64,000 bases of DNA from Bacteroides zhangwenhongii (GTDB taxonomy: Bacteria; Bacteroidota; Bacteroidia; Bacteroidales; Bacteroidaceae). The position numbers were made by a program, and so were the translations under genes. The notes under the pieces are model-generated. The model was given only the letters and a program-made list of their open reading frames with translations, had not been told where the DNA came from and made no database searches. The stretch spans positions 4,526,001 to 4,590,000 of the forward strand of contig NZ_CP059856.1 of the NCBI RefSeq assembly GCF_009193325.2, in the 5' to 3' direction. Within the stretch, counting starts at the first letter, position 1, and the number at the start of each line of letters is the position of its first letter. Below are positions 44,188 through 52,168 of this stretch, piece after piece.

Positions 44188-46275
44188 TTATTTCCTCTTC
44201 GGGGAATGTTTTCCCTTGTTTTTCACTTCGGGGAAGACAAATACCGTGTTGAAGTCGGCATCAAAGGCGATAATGGCATCGAAACTCTTGCCTTGCTTGC
44301 TCTTGAAGCCTTTCAGCAGGGAGGTCTTCCCGGCGGTGAGCAGTTCCTTGATTTCCTCGTCCTTCAGGTCGCGGTTGGCTTTCTGGCGGAACACGTGCAG
44401 ACCGCATTCGGGATTGTCGCAACGCACCACCTTGCCGTAGAACTGCATCTGCCCTTTGCCGCACTTGGGACAGGTGCAGCCGGAGGGCTTGTGCCCGAAG
44501 ATCTTGTCGCAGGAGAGCAGTTCGGCGGTGATTTCCGTGGTGTATCGCTCTATCTCCTCATGGAAGGCGGAGGCTTCCTTCTCCCCACGCTCGATGCGTG
44601 CCAATTCACGTTCCCACTCTCCTGTGAGGGCAGCGTCGGCGATGCGCATTCCTTTCACTACGGAGTAGAGGGCCAGCCCCTTCTCGGTGGGCACGAGCGA
44701 CTTCTTGCAACGCTGCACATAGCCGCGGGCAAAGAGGGTCTCGATGATGGCGGCACGGGTGGCAGGAGTGCCTATTCCGCATTCTTTCATGGCTTGGCGC
44801 ACTTCCTCGTCCTCCACGTCCTTGCCTGCCGTCTCCATCGCTGAGAGCAGGGTGGCTTCGGTATGCAGGGGCTTCGGCTTGGTCTTGCCCTCGGTGAGAC
44901 TGACGCCGCATACGGCAAGGGTGTCGCCGCTCTTCCAAGGCGGAAGTACTTGTTCCTCGTTCTCTTCACCCAGCACGGCACGCCATCCTACCTGACGGAT
45001 GACACAGCCTTTGGCGGCAAACTCCGCCTCGCCGCTAAGGGCGGTGACGGTGGTGAGTTCCTTGACGCACTTGTCGGAGAAGGCTTCCACCATGCGCCCG
45101 GCTATCATCTGATAGATGGTGTTGTCCTCCTTGGAGAGGAAGAGGGGCTTCTCGCCCGTGACGAGCAGGGCGTGGTGGTCGGTGACCTTGCTGTTGTCCA
45201 CGCTGCGGCGGGTCAGCCTGTCCCTGTGGGGCACCTTGCCAATCCATTCGGGATAGCCACCCAAGAAGGCGAGCAGCTTGGGGATTTCGGCAAAGACATC
45301 TTCGGGGATGTGGCGGCTGCCGGTGCGCGGATAGGTGATGAGCTTCTTCTCGTAGAGTTTCTGCGCTATCTCCAGTGTCTTCTCCGCCGTGAAGCCGTGT
45401 TTGGCGTTGGCTTCCTTCTGCAGGGTGGTGAGGTCGTAGAGCAGCGGCGTGTCCTCTACCTTCTCCTTGCACTCCACCTTGGTGACGAGCAGGGAGGGCT
45501 GCGCCTTTACCTTATTATATATATGCTCTGCAGGGAACTTTTCCTTCCATTTCTCCAAGGAAGAGAACTTCACCGTCTGTTCCCCTGTGCCTTCCGCAGA
45601 CAGATGCACCTGCCAGAAGGCTTCGGGCGTGAAGCGTTTGTGATCCCAGTAGCGGGCGCACACCATGGCCAGCGTGGGTGTCTGCACACGTCCGAGGGAG
45701 TAGGTGCCCCTGCCTGCGGCGATGGTCATGGCCTGCGTGGCGTTGATGCCTACCAACCAGTCGGCCTCACTGCGTGCCTTGGCGGCATGGTAGAGGCGGT
45801 CGTAGCGGTTGCCCTCTTCGAGGTGGCGCAATCCCTCGCGGATGGCCTTGTCGGTGAGGGAGCTGATCCACAGGCGAACGAAGGGGGTGCGGCAGTTCAG
45901 GTAACTGTAGAGGTAGCGGAAGATGAGCTCGCCCTCGCGTCCGGCATCGGTGGCCACTACAATCTGTTTGCTCTCGCTGAAGAGCCTGCCCACGATGCGT
46001 ATCTGCGTGACGACGCTGGGTTCGGGCTTGTAGCCCTTCTCCGTCTTGGTGTGACGGGGCTGCAGGGTGAAGGTGTCGGGCAGGATGGGTAGGTGCTCAC
46101 GGGCGAAACCGTGGATGCCGTAGCCTTCGGGCATGGTGAGTTGAACCAGGTGCCCGTAGGCCCAGGTGACGGCATAGCCGTTGCCGGAAAAATAACCTTC
46201 TTCTCTCTTGGTTGCACCCACGATGCGGGCTATCTCACGTGCCACGGAGGGCTTCTCTGCGATAATCGTCTTCAT
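44188..46275 (-). CDS. exc: DNA topoisomerase III (Exc of CTnDOT type)
   Basis: The 695-aa type IA topoisomerase has TOPRIM start MKTIIAEKPSVAREIARIVG and acidic DAGREGE. The active-site region is KLITYPRTGSRHIPED (Tyr), and a C-terminal zinc ribbon reads CTCPKCGKGQMQF...CDNPECGLHVF. CTnDOT Exc is a ~697-aa enzyme of this kind and is encoded last in the excision operon, as here after xis, xis and orf3. It relaxes DNA; in CTnDOT its activity was found dispensable for excision in some assays. Confidence 0.92.
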   Translation of the reverse strand: MKTIIAEKPSVAREIARIVGATKREEGYFSGNGYAVTWAYGHLVQLTMPEGYGIHGFAREHLPILPDTFTLQPRHTKTEKGYKPEPSVVTQIRIVGRLFSESKQIVVATDAGREGELIFRYLYSYLNCRTPFVRLWISSLTDKAIREGLRHLEEGNRYDRLYHAAKARSEADWLVGINATQAMTIAAGRGTYSLGRVQTPTLAMVCARYWDHKRFTPEAFWQVHLSAEGTGEQTVKFSSLEKWKEKFPAEHIYNKVKAQPSLLVTKVECKEKVEDTPLLYDLTTLQKEANAKHGFTAEKTLEIAQKLYEKKLITYPRTGSRHIPEDVFAEIPKLLAFLGGYPEWIGKVPHRDRLTRRSVDNSKVTDHHALLVTGEKPLFLSKEDNTIYQMIAGRMVEAFSDKCVKELTTVTALSGEAEFAAKGCVIRQVGWRAVLGEENEEQVLPPWKSGDTLAVCGVSLTEGKTKPKPLHTEATLLSAMETAGKDVEDEEVRQAMKECGIGTPATRAAIIETLFARGYVQRCKKSLVPTEKGLALYSVVKGMRIADAALTGEWERELARIERGEKEASAFHEEIERYTTEITAELLSCDKIFGHKPSGCTCPKCGKGQMQFYGKVVRCDNPECGLHVFRQKANRDLKDEEIKELLTAGKTSLLKGFKSKQGKSFDAIIAFDADFNTVFVFPEVKNKGKHSPKRK

Positions 46276-46347
46276 ACTGATTTACTGTTTTGATGTTGTC
46301 ATGATGAATATTCGGGATAATAGTGGATTCAGTGGTGGCACTCCGGT

Positions 46348-47934
46348 TCATACCTTCATGCCTTTGCTCTTGCGTTTCTCCTGCTTCTGCTGGATGTCGT
46401 CCTTCGGGGCGGTCTGTCCCTTCTGCAGCGGCTCGTTGACATTCTTGGTCGCTTCATTGGTCTTGCCCTGACTGTTGACGGCCACCTGCGTGCGGCTCTC
46501 GTTTGCCGGAGCCACCTTCTGGGCGTTATCGGGATTGGTGTCGTAGCGGTAGGGACGGCCCTTGTCGGGATTGAAGCGGAGGTACATGGTGGAGGGTACA
46601 CCCTTGTCGTCGGGCACATTCTCCAGCTTGACGGTCTTGCCCGCCACGTAGTCGGCTTTCTGCTCCTCGGTGAAGGGCACGCCCTTCCATTTGGTGATGG
46701 GGCGGATGCTGCCGTCCTCGTTGGTCCATGTATTGCGACGTTGCTTGCCGGGTTCCTGTTGCGGGGCTGACTGATCCACCTTTTGGGATTCCTTGTTGCT
46801 CTGCTCCTCCACGGTACGGGGCGACTTACCCGTGCCGGGCACGAACTCCACGCCTCGCTGCTCCACGTTCACCTGCAGGGTGGTGACGAACTTGCGGCCG
46901 TCGTTGCGCTCGATGAGCTTGTCCTTGACGGGCAGTCCGGCACGGAGCAACTCTCGCTCCTGTGGGGTGATCTCCGTCTTACCGATGCGTTCGGGGATGC
47001 GGATGCGGGCGGCGGGCATGTCGGTAATCTCATTGGTCTTGCGGTCGATGCTGATGAAGGAGGGGGTTATCTCACCCGTGGCCTTGTCCACCAAGTCCAC
47101 GATTCTGCCGAGATTGCCTGTCTCCTTCAGGGCTTTCTTCTCTTCCGGGGTGAACTTGTGTCCCTTGTACTCGTCGAGCTTCTGCTCCTTGCGGATGAAG
47201 TGGGGAACGAGTCGCACGTTGCCGTCATCGTCCTTACGGAAGGAGAGGCGGGCATCGAGGCTGAACGACTCTCCTCCGAAGTTGGGCGTGACACGCACGA
47301 GGTCGGACTTGCCGTAGTTGAGCATCTTCTGCAGGTCGCCGGATTGTTCCAGCTCCTCACGCTTCACGCCCCAGTTCTTTTCCAAAGCCTGCCAGTCGAT
47401 GCGGCTTTCGTCGATGGGCTGGTAGCCTTGCCTTTGCTTGTTCTCTTGTTTGTTCTCTGGTGCGTTCTGCTGCACGTTTTCCTGTTGTTTCTTTTCCATG
47501 TTTTCTTGTTTTTGGGGTTCTACATTGTTTGTCTGATTCTGTTCTTTCTTCTGCTCTTCCTGTGCCTTCTGTTCCTGCGCCACCAGTTTTTCGTAGGCAG
47601 AGGTATCTACTTTGTGGGGTGCGAGCAGGTCGGCATTGGCCACGGGGTCTTTCAGCAGTTCCTTCATCACGCCGAGCAGGTTCTCCGCCTGGTCTGCCGC
47701 GATACGGTAGAAGCCGAATCGGCTGGGTTCCTTGCACTGCCGGAAGAAGTTGCGGAAGAAATTGTCGAGCACGTCGCCGTTCTTGTCAAACTGCAGAAAA
47801 TCCTGTGCGTTCTCCATCTTTGGCGGTGTGCGTCTGGGGGTGCCGTCCGCCTGTAATCCGGCCACCACGCTGATTTCGCCCGTCTTTTCATCACGGACTA
47901 TCAGCACGTCTTTTTCGTCTTTTTTCTTTGCCAT
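46348..47934 (-). CDS. Orf3-like protein of the excision operon (DUF3945)
   Basis: The 528-aa protein has an N-terminal domain (DEKTGEISVVAGLQADGTPR, FGFYRIAADQAENLLGVMKE) and a Gln/Asn-rich low-complexity linker around residues 130-180. A DUF3945-type region follows, with repeated GREFVTTLQVN-like and PITKWKGVPFTEEQKADYV stretches, and a basic end. It lies between xis2d and exc, the place of orf3 in CTnDOT, whose product is not essential for excision. Function is unknown. Confidence 0.8.
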   Translation of the reverse strand: MAKKKDEKDVLIVRDEKTGEISVVAGLQADGTPRRTPPKMENAQDFLQFDKNGDVLDNFFRNFFRQCKEPSRFGFYRIAADQAENLLGVMKELLKDPVANADLLAPHKVDTSAYEKLVAQEQKAQEEQKKEQNQTNNVEPQKQENMEKKQQENVQQNAPENKQENKQRQGYQPIDESRIDWQALEKNWGVKREELEQSGDLQKMLNYGKSDLVRVTPNFGGESFSLDARLSFRKDDDGNVRLVPHFIRKEQKLDEYKGHKFTPEEKKALKETGNLGRIVDLVDKATGEITPSFISIDRKTNEITDMPAARIRIPERIGKTEITPQERELLRAGLPVKDKLIERNDGRKFVTTLQVNVEQRGVEFVPGTGKSPRTVEEQSNKESQKVDQSAPQQEPGKQRRNTWTNEDGSIRPITKWKGVPFTEEQKADYVAGKTVKLENVPDDKGVPSTMYLRFNPDKGRPYRYDTNPDNAQKVAPANESRTQVAVNSQGKTNEATKNVNEPLQKGQTAPKDDIQQKQEKRKSKGMKV

Positions 47935-47967
47935 CTTGATTGACTTTTAATTGTGAAACATTGATTG

Positions 47968-48324
47968 TTATCGGATGCGGGCCTTGTAGTCCGCCATCTT
48001 CTCTTTCTGGAAACAGTCGATATGCTCCGAGAGGAACTTCTCCACGTCCGACTCCTTGTAGTAGGTCTTCTGCCGGAGCATGAGGTAGGGCAAGATGCCT
48101 AACGTGCGGTAGCGTTGCAGCGACCGCTTGCTCACCTGCAGCATCAAGCAGAGGTCCTGATTGTCGTAGAGGCGTTCGCCGTTGTACAGCTTACACTCCG
48201 TACCTTCCTCCTGACCTGCCGCCTGTCGCTGGCTGCGGTATAGCAGATCGTCGAGTATCTTCTCGTGTCTGTCGAGCCGCTCCATGAGGAGGTGGAACAG
48301 CCGCTCTATCTTGTACGTATCCAT
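47968..48324 (-). CDS. xis2d: Xis2d-like HTH excision factor
   Basis: The 118-aa protein is a MerR/excisionase-type HTH: LYDNQDLCLMLQVSKRSLQRYR, then LPYLMLRQKTYYKESDVEKFL. It follows the Xis2c-like gene by 13 bp. In CTnDOT, Xis2c and Xis2d bind near attR and bend DNA for IntDOT-mediated excision and also regulate transfer genes. The identity is assigned by position and domain. Confidence 0.82.
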   Translation of the reverse strand: MDTYKIERLFHLLMERLDRHEKILDDLLYRSQRQAAGQEEGTECKLYNGERLYDNQDLCLMLQVSKRSLQRYRTLGILPYLMLRQKTYYKESDVEKFLSEHIDCFQKEKMADYKARIR

Positions 48325-48337
48325 TTTCTTGCCGTTT

Positions 48338-48679
48338 TTATGTTTTCTTGCCAGTCCTTACCATATACTGTCTGTGCAGCTCACCGATGCGCTCTGCGTT
48401 GCCGCTCATGGAGCACTCCTTCATCATGCGCTCCACATCCGTGAGGCGGTAGCGGCAGGTACGCCCCATCAGCGAGAAGGGGATGCGCCCCTCGTCACGA
48501 TAGCGTTGCAGGGTGCGCAGGCTGATACCGAGCAGGGCGGTCACATCCTTGCTGGTCAGCCACCGTTCCTGTGGTTGAACGGTCAGTCTGTCCTCATACC
48601 TGCGGATGTGCTCCGCTATCTTCTCAATGTGCCCGACCAGTTCCTGAAAGGCGGCACTTTCCATCATTATTACGTTCAT
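48338..48679 (-). CDS. xis2c: Xis2c-like HTH excision factor
   Basis: A start at 48679 (MNVIMMESAAFQELV) fits a promoter whose -7 box is at 48710-48717; the frame is open to 48712 but that would precede the transcript start. The HTH region reads WLTSKDVTALLGISLRTLQRYR and IPFSLMGRTCRYRLTDVERMM. It is the first gene of the xis2c-xis2d-orf3-exc operon, which RteC activates in CTnDOT. Confidence 0.82.
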   Translation of the reverse strand: MNVIMMESAAFQELVGHIEKIAEHIRRYEDRLTVQPQERWLTSKDVTALLGISLRTLQRYRDEGRIPFSLMGRTCRYRLTDVERMMKECSMSGNAERIGELHRQYMVRTGKKT

Positions 48680-48709
48680 AATCAATACTGTTTTTTCTTG
48701 TTTCTGCTG

Positions 48710-48762
48710 CAAAATTACAGGGTATGGAAAGGGTGAACTTATGACTCATAGATGACTCATAG
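48710..48762 (-). promoter_or_regulatory. xis2c promoter with upstream direct repeat (candidate RteC site)
   Basis: The -7 box TAATTTTG is at 48710-48717 on the minus strand; no good -33 TTTG is present, as expected for an activator-dependent promoter. Two tandem copies of ATGACTCATAG lie at 48741-48762, roughly -38 to -59. That is near where RteC binds upstream of xis2c in CTnDOT. Confidence 0.6.
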
Positions 48763-48893
48763 AAGATTTTCTTGCAATTGGCTTTGGATGGCTAAACCAA
48801 CGGTTCCACATGCTGCCACCTGCACTGGAAATGAGTGGTTTTAGGAGGTTGCGGCGTAACTTTGCACCGATAATCACAGCAACACTCAGAATC

Positions 48894-49178
48894 ATGGAAG
48901 TAGTAATCATTGAAAGAAAGGCGTTCGAGGCACTGATGGCGGATGTCTCGTCGCTGACGGAGAAGGTGAACCGTCTGTGCGGTCGTGAGAGCGACAGGCG
49001 CATGGCGAAGTGGATGGACAACGAGGAGGTGTGCAGGCTGCTGCGCCTCAGTCCGAGAACCTTGCAAACAATGCGGGACAAGGGCTTGATTGCCTGCTCG
49101 CAGATTGGCAAGAAGTTCTACTACCGCAGGGAGGACGTGGAAAGCCTCGTCACTAATAGTAAGGAGAGCAGCCTATGA
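48894..49178 (+). CDS. HTH protein (Orf2a/2b-like)
   Basis: The 94-aa protein starts at MEVVIIERKAFEAL, downstream of a -7 box TAACTTTG (48857-48864). A helical N-terminus precedes an excisionase-like HTH (WMDNEEVCRLLRLSPRTLQTMR) and KKFYYRREDVESL. It overlaps the next gene by 4 bp, making a two-gene rightward operon divergent from xis2c. CTnDOT has orf2a and orf2b here, which are not required for excision. Confidence 0.8.
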   Translation: MEVVIIERKAFEALMADVSSLTEKVNRLCGRESDRRMAKWMDNEEVCRLLRLSPRTLQTMRDKGLIACSQIGKKFYYRREDVESLVTNSKESSL

Positions 49179-49471
49179 AGCAGGAGATTCTCACGCTGGA
49201 GCAAGGGCAGGTGGCGGACATGCTCCTCTCGCTGAAAAACAGCCATCGCAGGATAAACCGTTTCCTGCAGGACTATACCCCTCCGCTGAACGGTGACCGT
49301 TACCTGACGGACAAGGAGGTGGCGGAAGCATTGAAGGTGAGCCGCCGCACCTTGCAGAACCTGCGCAACAACCGTGTACTGCCGTTCATTCTGCTTGGCG
49401 GCAAGGCTCTCTATCGGGAGTATGACATACAGCGGTTGCTGGAGGCTAACTACCGAAGGGCGGATGTTTAG
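49175..49471 (+). CDS. HTH protein (Orf2b-like)
   Basis: The 98-aa protein is similar in build to its neighbour: a helical start (LTLEQGQVADMLLSLKNS), the HTH LTDKEVAEALKVSRRTLQNLR and ALYREYDIQRLLEAN. It is co-translated with the preceding gene and followed by a strong bidirectional terminator. Confidence 0.8.
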   Translation: MKQEILTLEQGQVADMLLSLKNSHRRINRFLQDYTPPLNGDRYLTDKEVAEALKVSRRTLQNLRNNRVLPFILLGGKALYREYDIQRLLEANYRRADV

Positions 49472-49483
49472 CATGTAAAAATG

Positions 49484-49534
49484 AAAAAGACGGACGGGCA
49501 ACCCTGATGAGTGGGATTGTCCGTCCGTCTTTTT
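49484..49534. terminator. bidirectional terminator
   Basis: The 14-bp stem AAAAAGACGGACGG/CCGTCCGTCTTTTT with a 23-nt loop lies between the rightward HTH pair and the leftward regulator. It has A/T runs on both sides. Confidence 0.88.
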
Positions 49535-49554
49535 CGTTTGTTATTTCTGTCCTT

Positions 49555-49929
49555 TCAGTTATTCCCGAAAGGCCACAGGGGAATGAAGATGGCTTGGTGC
49601 GCCTCTTTATCCTTTTCTTTCGTAGCTGTCTCTTTCAGCCACTCGCGGAAGGCGTGAGCATAGAAGGTGTTTATCCGATAGGCCAAGGCGACGATGATGT
49701 CCCAGTGGTAGATGTCCACGGAACAGCCGTCCGCCTTGCGGATATATTTGCACACCTCATAGTCCACCAGCACACCCGTCTTGCGGATGGCCTTTATCTC
49801 CCGGCCTATGGTGGCGGCAGTGAGGTTGAACAGATCGGCTATCTCTGCGAGGGTCATCCATACTTCTTCCTGCGGGTTGCCCTCCATGCGCACGTGGCCG
49901 TGCTCGTCTATTCTGATAGTTCTTCTCAT
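49555..49929 (-). CDS. HTH/RhuM-like regulator next to the integrase
   Basis: The 124-aa protein starts at MRRTIRIDEHGHVRME, 12 bp after the integrase stop. The region WMTLAEIADLFNLTAATIGREI is a HTH, followed by VEIYHW-type and AYRINTFYAHAFREWL stretches. RhuM/KilA-like proteins show a similar pattern. Co-transcription with int suggests a regulatory role in integration. Confidence 0.6.
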   Translation of the reverse strand: MRRTIRIDEHGHVRMEGNPQEEVWMTLAEIADLFNLTAATIGREIKAIRKTGVLVDYEVCKYIRKADGCSVDIYHWDIIVALAYRINTFYAHAFREWLKETATKEKDKEAHQAIFIPLWPFGNN

Positions 49930-49940
49930 GGCGTTCCGTG

Positions 49941-51176
49941 TTAGATGGTCTGACAAATGAACTGCTCCATGGACTCTATCTGCTTGGACAGGCATTCCAT
50001 GTCGTTGCTTACCTTCTCGGCGGTAATCTTCGCATAAATCTGCGTGCTGCGGATGCTGGTATGGCCCATCATCTTCGACAGGGTCTCAATCGGCACACCG
50101 TTGGAGAGGCAGATGGTGGTGGCATACGAGTGGCGGCTCTGGTGCCATGTGACGTTCTTGTTGATGCCGCAAAGTTTGGCTATCGCCTTGATGCCGTTCT
50201 TGCAGTTCCCATAACATGGGACGGGCAACAGCCGTCCGTCTTCTGCCATGCCGCTGTACTTCTCGATGATGTGCTTGGGCACGTCGAGCAGGCGGATGTT
50301 CGACTCCACGCCAGTCTTCTGGCGGTTGGTCTTTATCCACAGGTGGCCGTCGAAGGAGGTCTGCAGGTTCTCTTCCGTCAGGTTGTACATGTCCCGCCAG
50401 CTCAGTCCCGTGAAGCAGCAGAAGATGAAGAGGTCCCGGATAAGTTCATAGCTTTTCTTCTTGAACGTGCCGTTGATGAGTGCCGTAATCTCCTCCTTGG
50501 GCAGGAAGCCGCGCTTGGTCTCTTCCTTCGTGATGTGGTAGGCATAGAAGGGATCACGCTCCAGCCAGCCGTTGTTGATGGCGGTGAAGATGATGCTGCG
50601 GAAGGGCATCATGTATGACCACACGGTGTTGGTGCAGTGGTTCTTCTCCGTGCGGAGGAACAGCTCGAAGTCGGTGATGAAGGCGGGTGTCAGCTCACGC
50701 AGGGCGATGTCGCTCATCTTGTAGCGTTGCTTGATGAACTCCGTCAGGTGGTTATATACCACGCGGTATTTCCAGTAGCTGCGCTCGCTCTTCATCTTGC
50801 CCACCTGTTTCGCATAGTCCTCGTTGTGCTGCTTGAACACGGCAAGCAGGGTCTTGTGGTTCTGTCCCAGACCTAAGTAAGCGTTGCGCACCTTTTCCGC
50901 AGTGACATATCCGTCGGTGTCGCACACCTCCTGATACGCCTTGTTGATGCCAAGCCGTATCTTGTCCAGCATACGGTTGCCCTCCTGTGCCACGAGGCTG
51001 CGGCCTGTCAGTTTGCCCAGCTCCACGTTCCACATCTTTTCTTCCACGTCCAACTTGCTGCTGAACTGTGATACCTTTCCGTTCACCGTGATGCGGCACA
51101 TCACGGGAATCATTCCGTTCTTTTTCGGCGCGTTGCGCTTGAGGTAGAACAACACCCTGAAAGTGCTTCTGCTCAT
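49941..51176 (-). CDS. int: IntDOT-type tyrosine recombinase
   Basis: Its 411 aa equals IntDOT. Catalytic positions match IntDOT numbering: Ser259 in FTGLS, where most relatives have Arg; Arg285 and Lys287; His345 and Arg348 in HQSRH; His372 in MGHTS; nucleophile Tyr381. An N-terminal arm-binding domain and a core-binding domain precede. It integrates the circular element at GTAnnTTTGC sites with tolerance for core mismatch. A -7-like TAATTTTG is at 51198-51205. Its gene lies 365 bp from the attachment core. Confidence 0.95.
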   Translation of the reverse strand: MSRSTFRVLFYLKRNAPKKNGMIPVMCRITVNGKVSQFSSKLDVEEKMWNVELGKLTGRSLVAQEGNRMLDKIRLGINKAYQEVCDTDGYVTAEKVRNAYLGLGQNHKTLLAVFKQHNEDYAKQVGKMKSERSYWKYRVVYNHLTEFIKQRYKMSDIALRELTPAFITDFELFLRTEKNHCTNTVWSYMMPFRSIIFTAINNGWLERDPFYAYHITKEETKRGFLPKEEITALINGTFKKKSYELIRDLFIFCCFTGLSWRDMYNLTEENLQTSFDGHLWIKTNRQKTGVESNIRLLDVPKHIIEKYSGMAEDGRLLPVPCYGNCKNGIKAIAKLCGINKNVTWHQSRHSYATTICLSNGVPIETLSKMMGHTSIRSTQIYAKITAEKVSNDMECLSKQIESMEQFICQTI

Positions 51177-51540
51177 ACTCTACATTGTTTTTGTTTGCAA
51201 AATTATTCCATGTAGAGCTGAAAGGCTGTAAGCAAACCGCAGCACATCGGCGCAATCACATCCGCTTCACGTCTTTTTTGTCCTTTTCCCGCAGGCAACA
51301 TCAGATATTACCCTAATTTTGCCTCCCGAAACGCTGTATTTCGATAGTTTACAGCCATTTCCTCACGGGCTTTTCAGACCTCCTCGCCAGCGAAAAGAGT
51401 AACGGGATAGTAACGAAACTCTTGCTTCAACTGACTTTTCTGTGGCATCTGTTGTCTGCACAGAGAATCCAACTAAATCAATTAATCCGCTCATTCTCAC
51501 AGATTTTTCATCATTCTGCCCTCATTCTCAGTTTTTTGTT

Positions 51541-51550
51541 GTATCTTTGC
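51541..51550. other. attachment core of the conjugative element (att site)
   Basis: GTATCTTTGC matches the CTnDOT core GTAnnTTTGC exactly and marks the border between element and chromosome. Between int and this site (51177-51540) no gene is seen; the segment should hold the arm-type IntDOT sites. The core also contains TATCTTTG, a perfect -7 box for the gene at 51570. Confidence 0.8.
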
Positions 51551-51569
51551 ATCAGAAAAAATTACGGAT

Positions 51570-52121
51570 ATGTCATATAGGACTTCTTTCCTCCTCTTAA
51601 TAGGTCTTATGCCTATATTCTGTTCATGCCACGACAATAACAGGTTTGAATGGAAGGTTGCTCAGAAACACATGGAAGTGTCTCTGAATAAAGAGTCCGA
51701 CTCACTTTATGTTATCCAGCTGGACACGGATCGTCCCAGTCATTCCACCTGGGAATTGCCCTACCCTGTCTATCAATTTGATTATGGAGATATTACAGGA
51801 AACGGAGTTCCCGAAATCATTGTCGGAGTTATCAAACCGACAAGATTTGATCCCAAACCGGACAAACGGTTATTTATCTACCGGATTGCAGATGAAACTT
51901 ATATCCGTCCGCTTTGGTTAGGGTCAAGGGTAGCACAACCATTGGAAGACTTCAGAATAATCCGTGAAGAGACTCCCACACGGATACGGACTCTAGAACG
52001 GGAACGCAGTGGGAAGTTTCTAGTCGCAGAATACATCTGGAGAGGATTCGGTCTGGATTTCAAGCGATACTTAAAACGGGAGGTTAAAAAACAGGAAGCC
52101 ATACATATCCTCAAACATTAG
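51570..52121 (+). CDS. hypothetical lipoprotein
   Basis: The 183-aa protein has a lipoprotein signal (LLLIGLMPIFCSC, lipid Cys near residue 20). A beta-rich body contains VYQFDYGDITGNGVPEIIVG, an FG-GAP-like calcium-loop pattern with Asp-x-x-Gly-x-Gly. It is the first chromosomal gene beside the element, and its start is 20 bp from the att core, so its promoter has been altered by the insertion. It probably forms an operon with the next two genes. Confidence 0.65.
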   Translation: MSYRTSFLLLIGLMPIFCSCHDNNRFEWKVAQKHMEVSLNKESDSLYVIQLDTDRPSHSTWELPYPVYQFDYGDITGNGVPEIIVGVIKPTRFDPKPDKRLFIYRIADETYIRPLWLGSRVAQPLEDFRIIREETPTRIRTLERERSGKFLVAEYIWRGFGLDFKRYLKREVKKQEAIHILKH

Positions 52122-52168
52122 CTACTATCATCATACTATATAGCGTAATTAATTGAATGGAAATAAAC

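Larger units (their letters stand above)
1..51550. mobile_element. CTnDOT-family integrative conjugative element (right part, carrying nested elements)
   Basis: The stretch carries the diagnostic CTnDOT gene set in order: mobC fragment, rteC, rteB, rteA, tetQ, then topoisomerase III (exc), orf3, two xis-like genes and a 411-aa integrase with the IntDOT active-site residues. It ends at a GTAnnTTTGC core, the known CTnDOT attachment motif, directly before chromosomal genes. The tra genes and the other end lie left of the window. A Mu-like prophage, a group II intron remnant, two insertion sequences and a resistance region are nested in it. Confidence 0.9.

Noticed and set aside
44863..46092. 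409-codon rightward frame opposite topoisomerase III
   Set aside because: Shadow frame of a well-recognised enzyme, no motifs.
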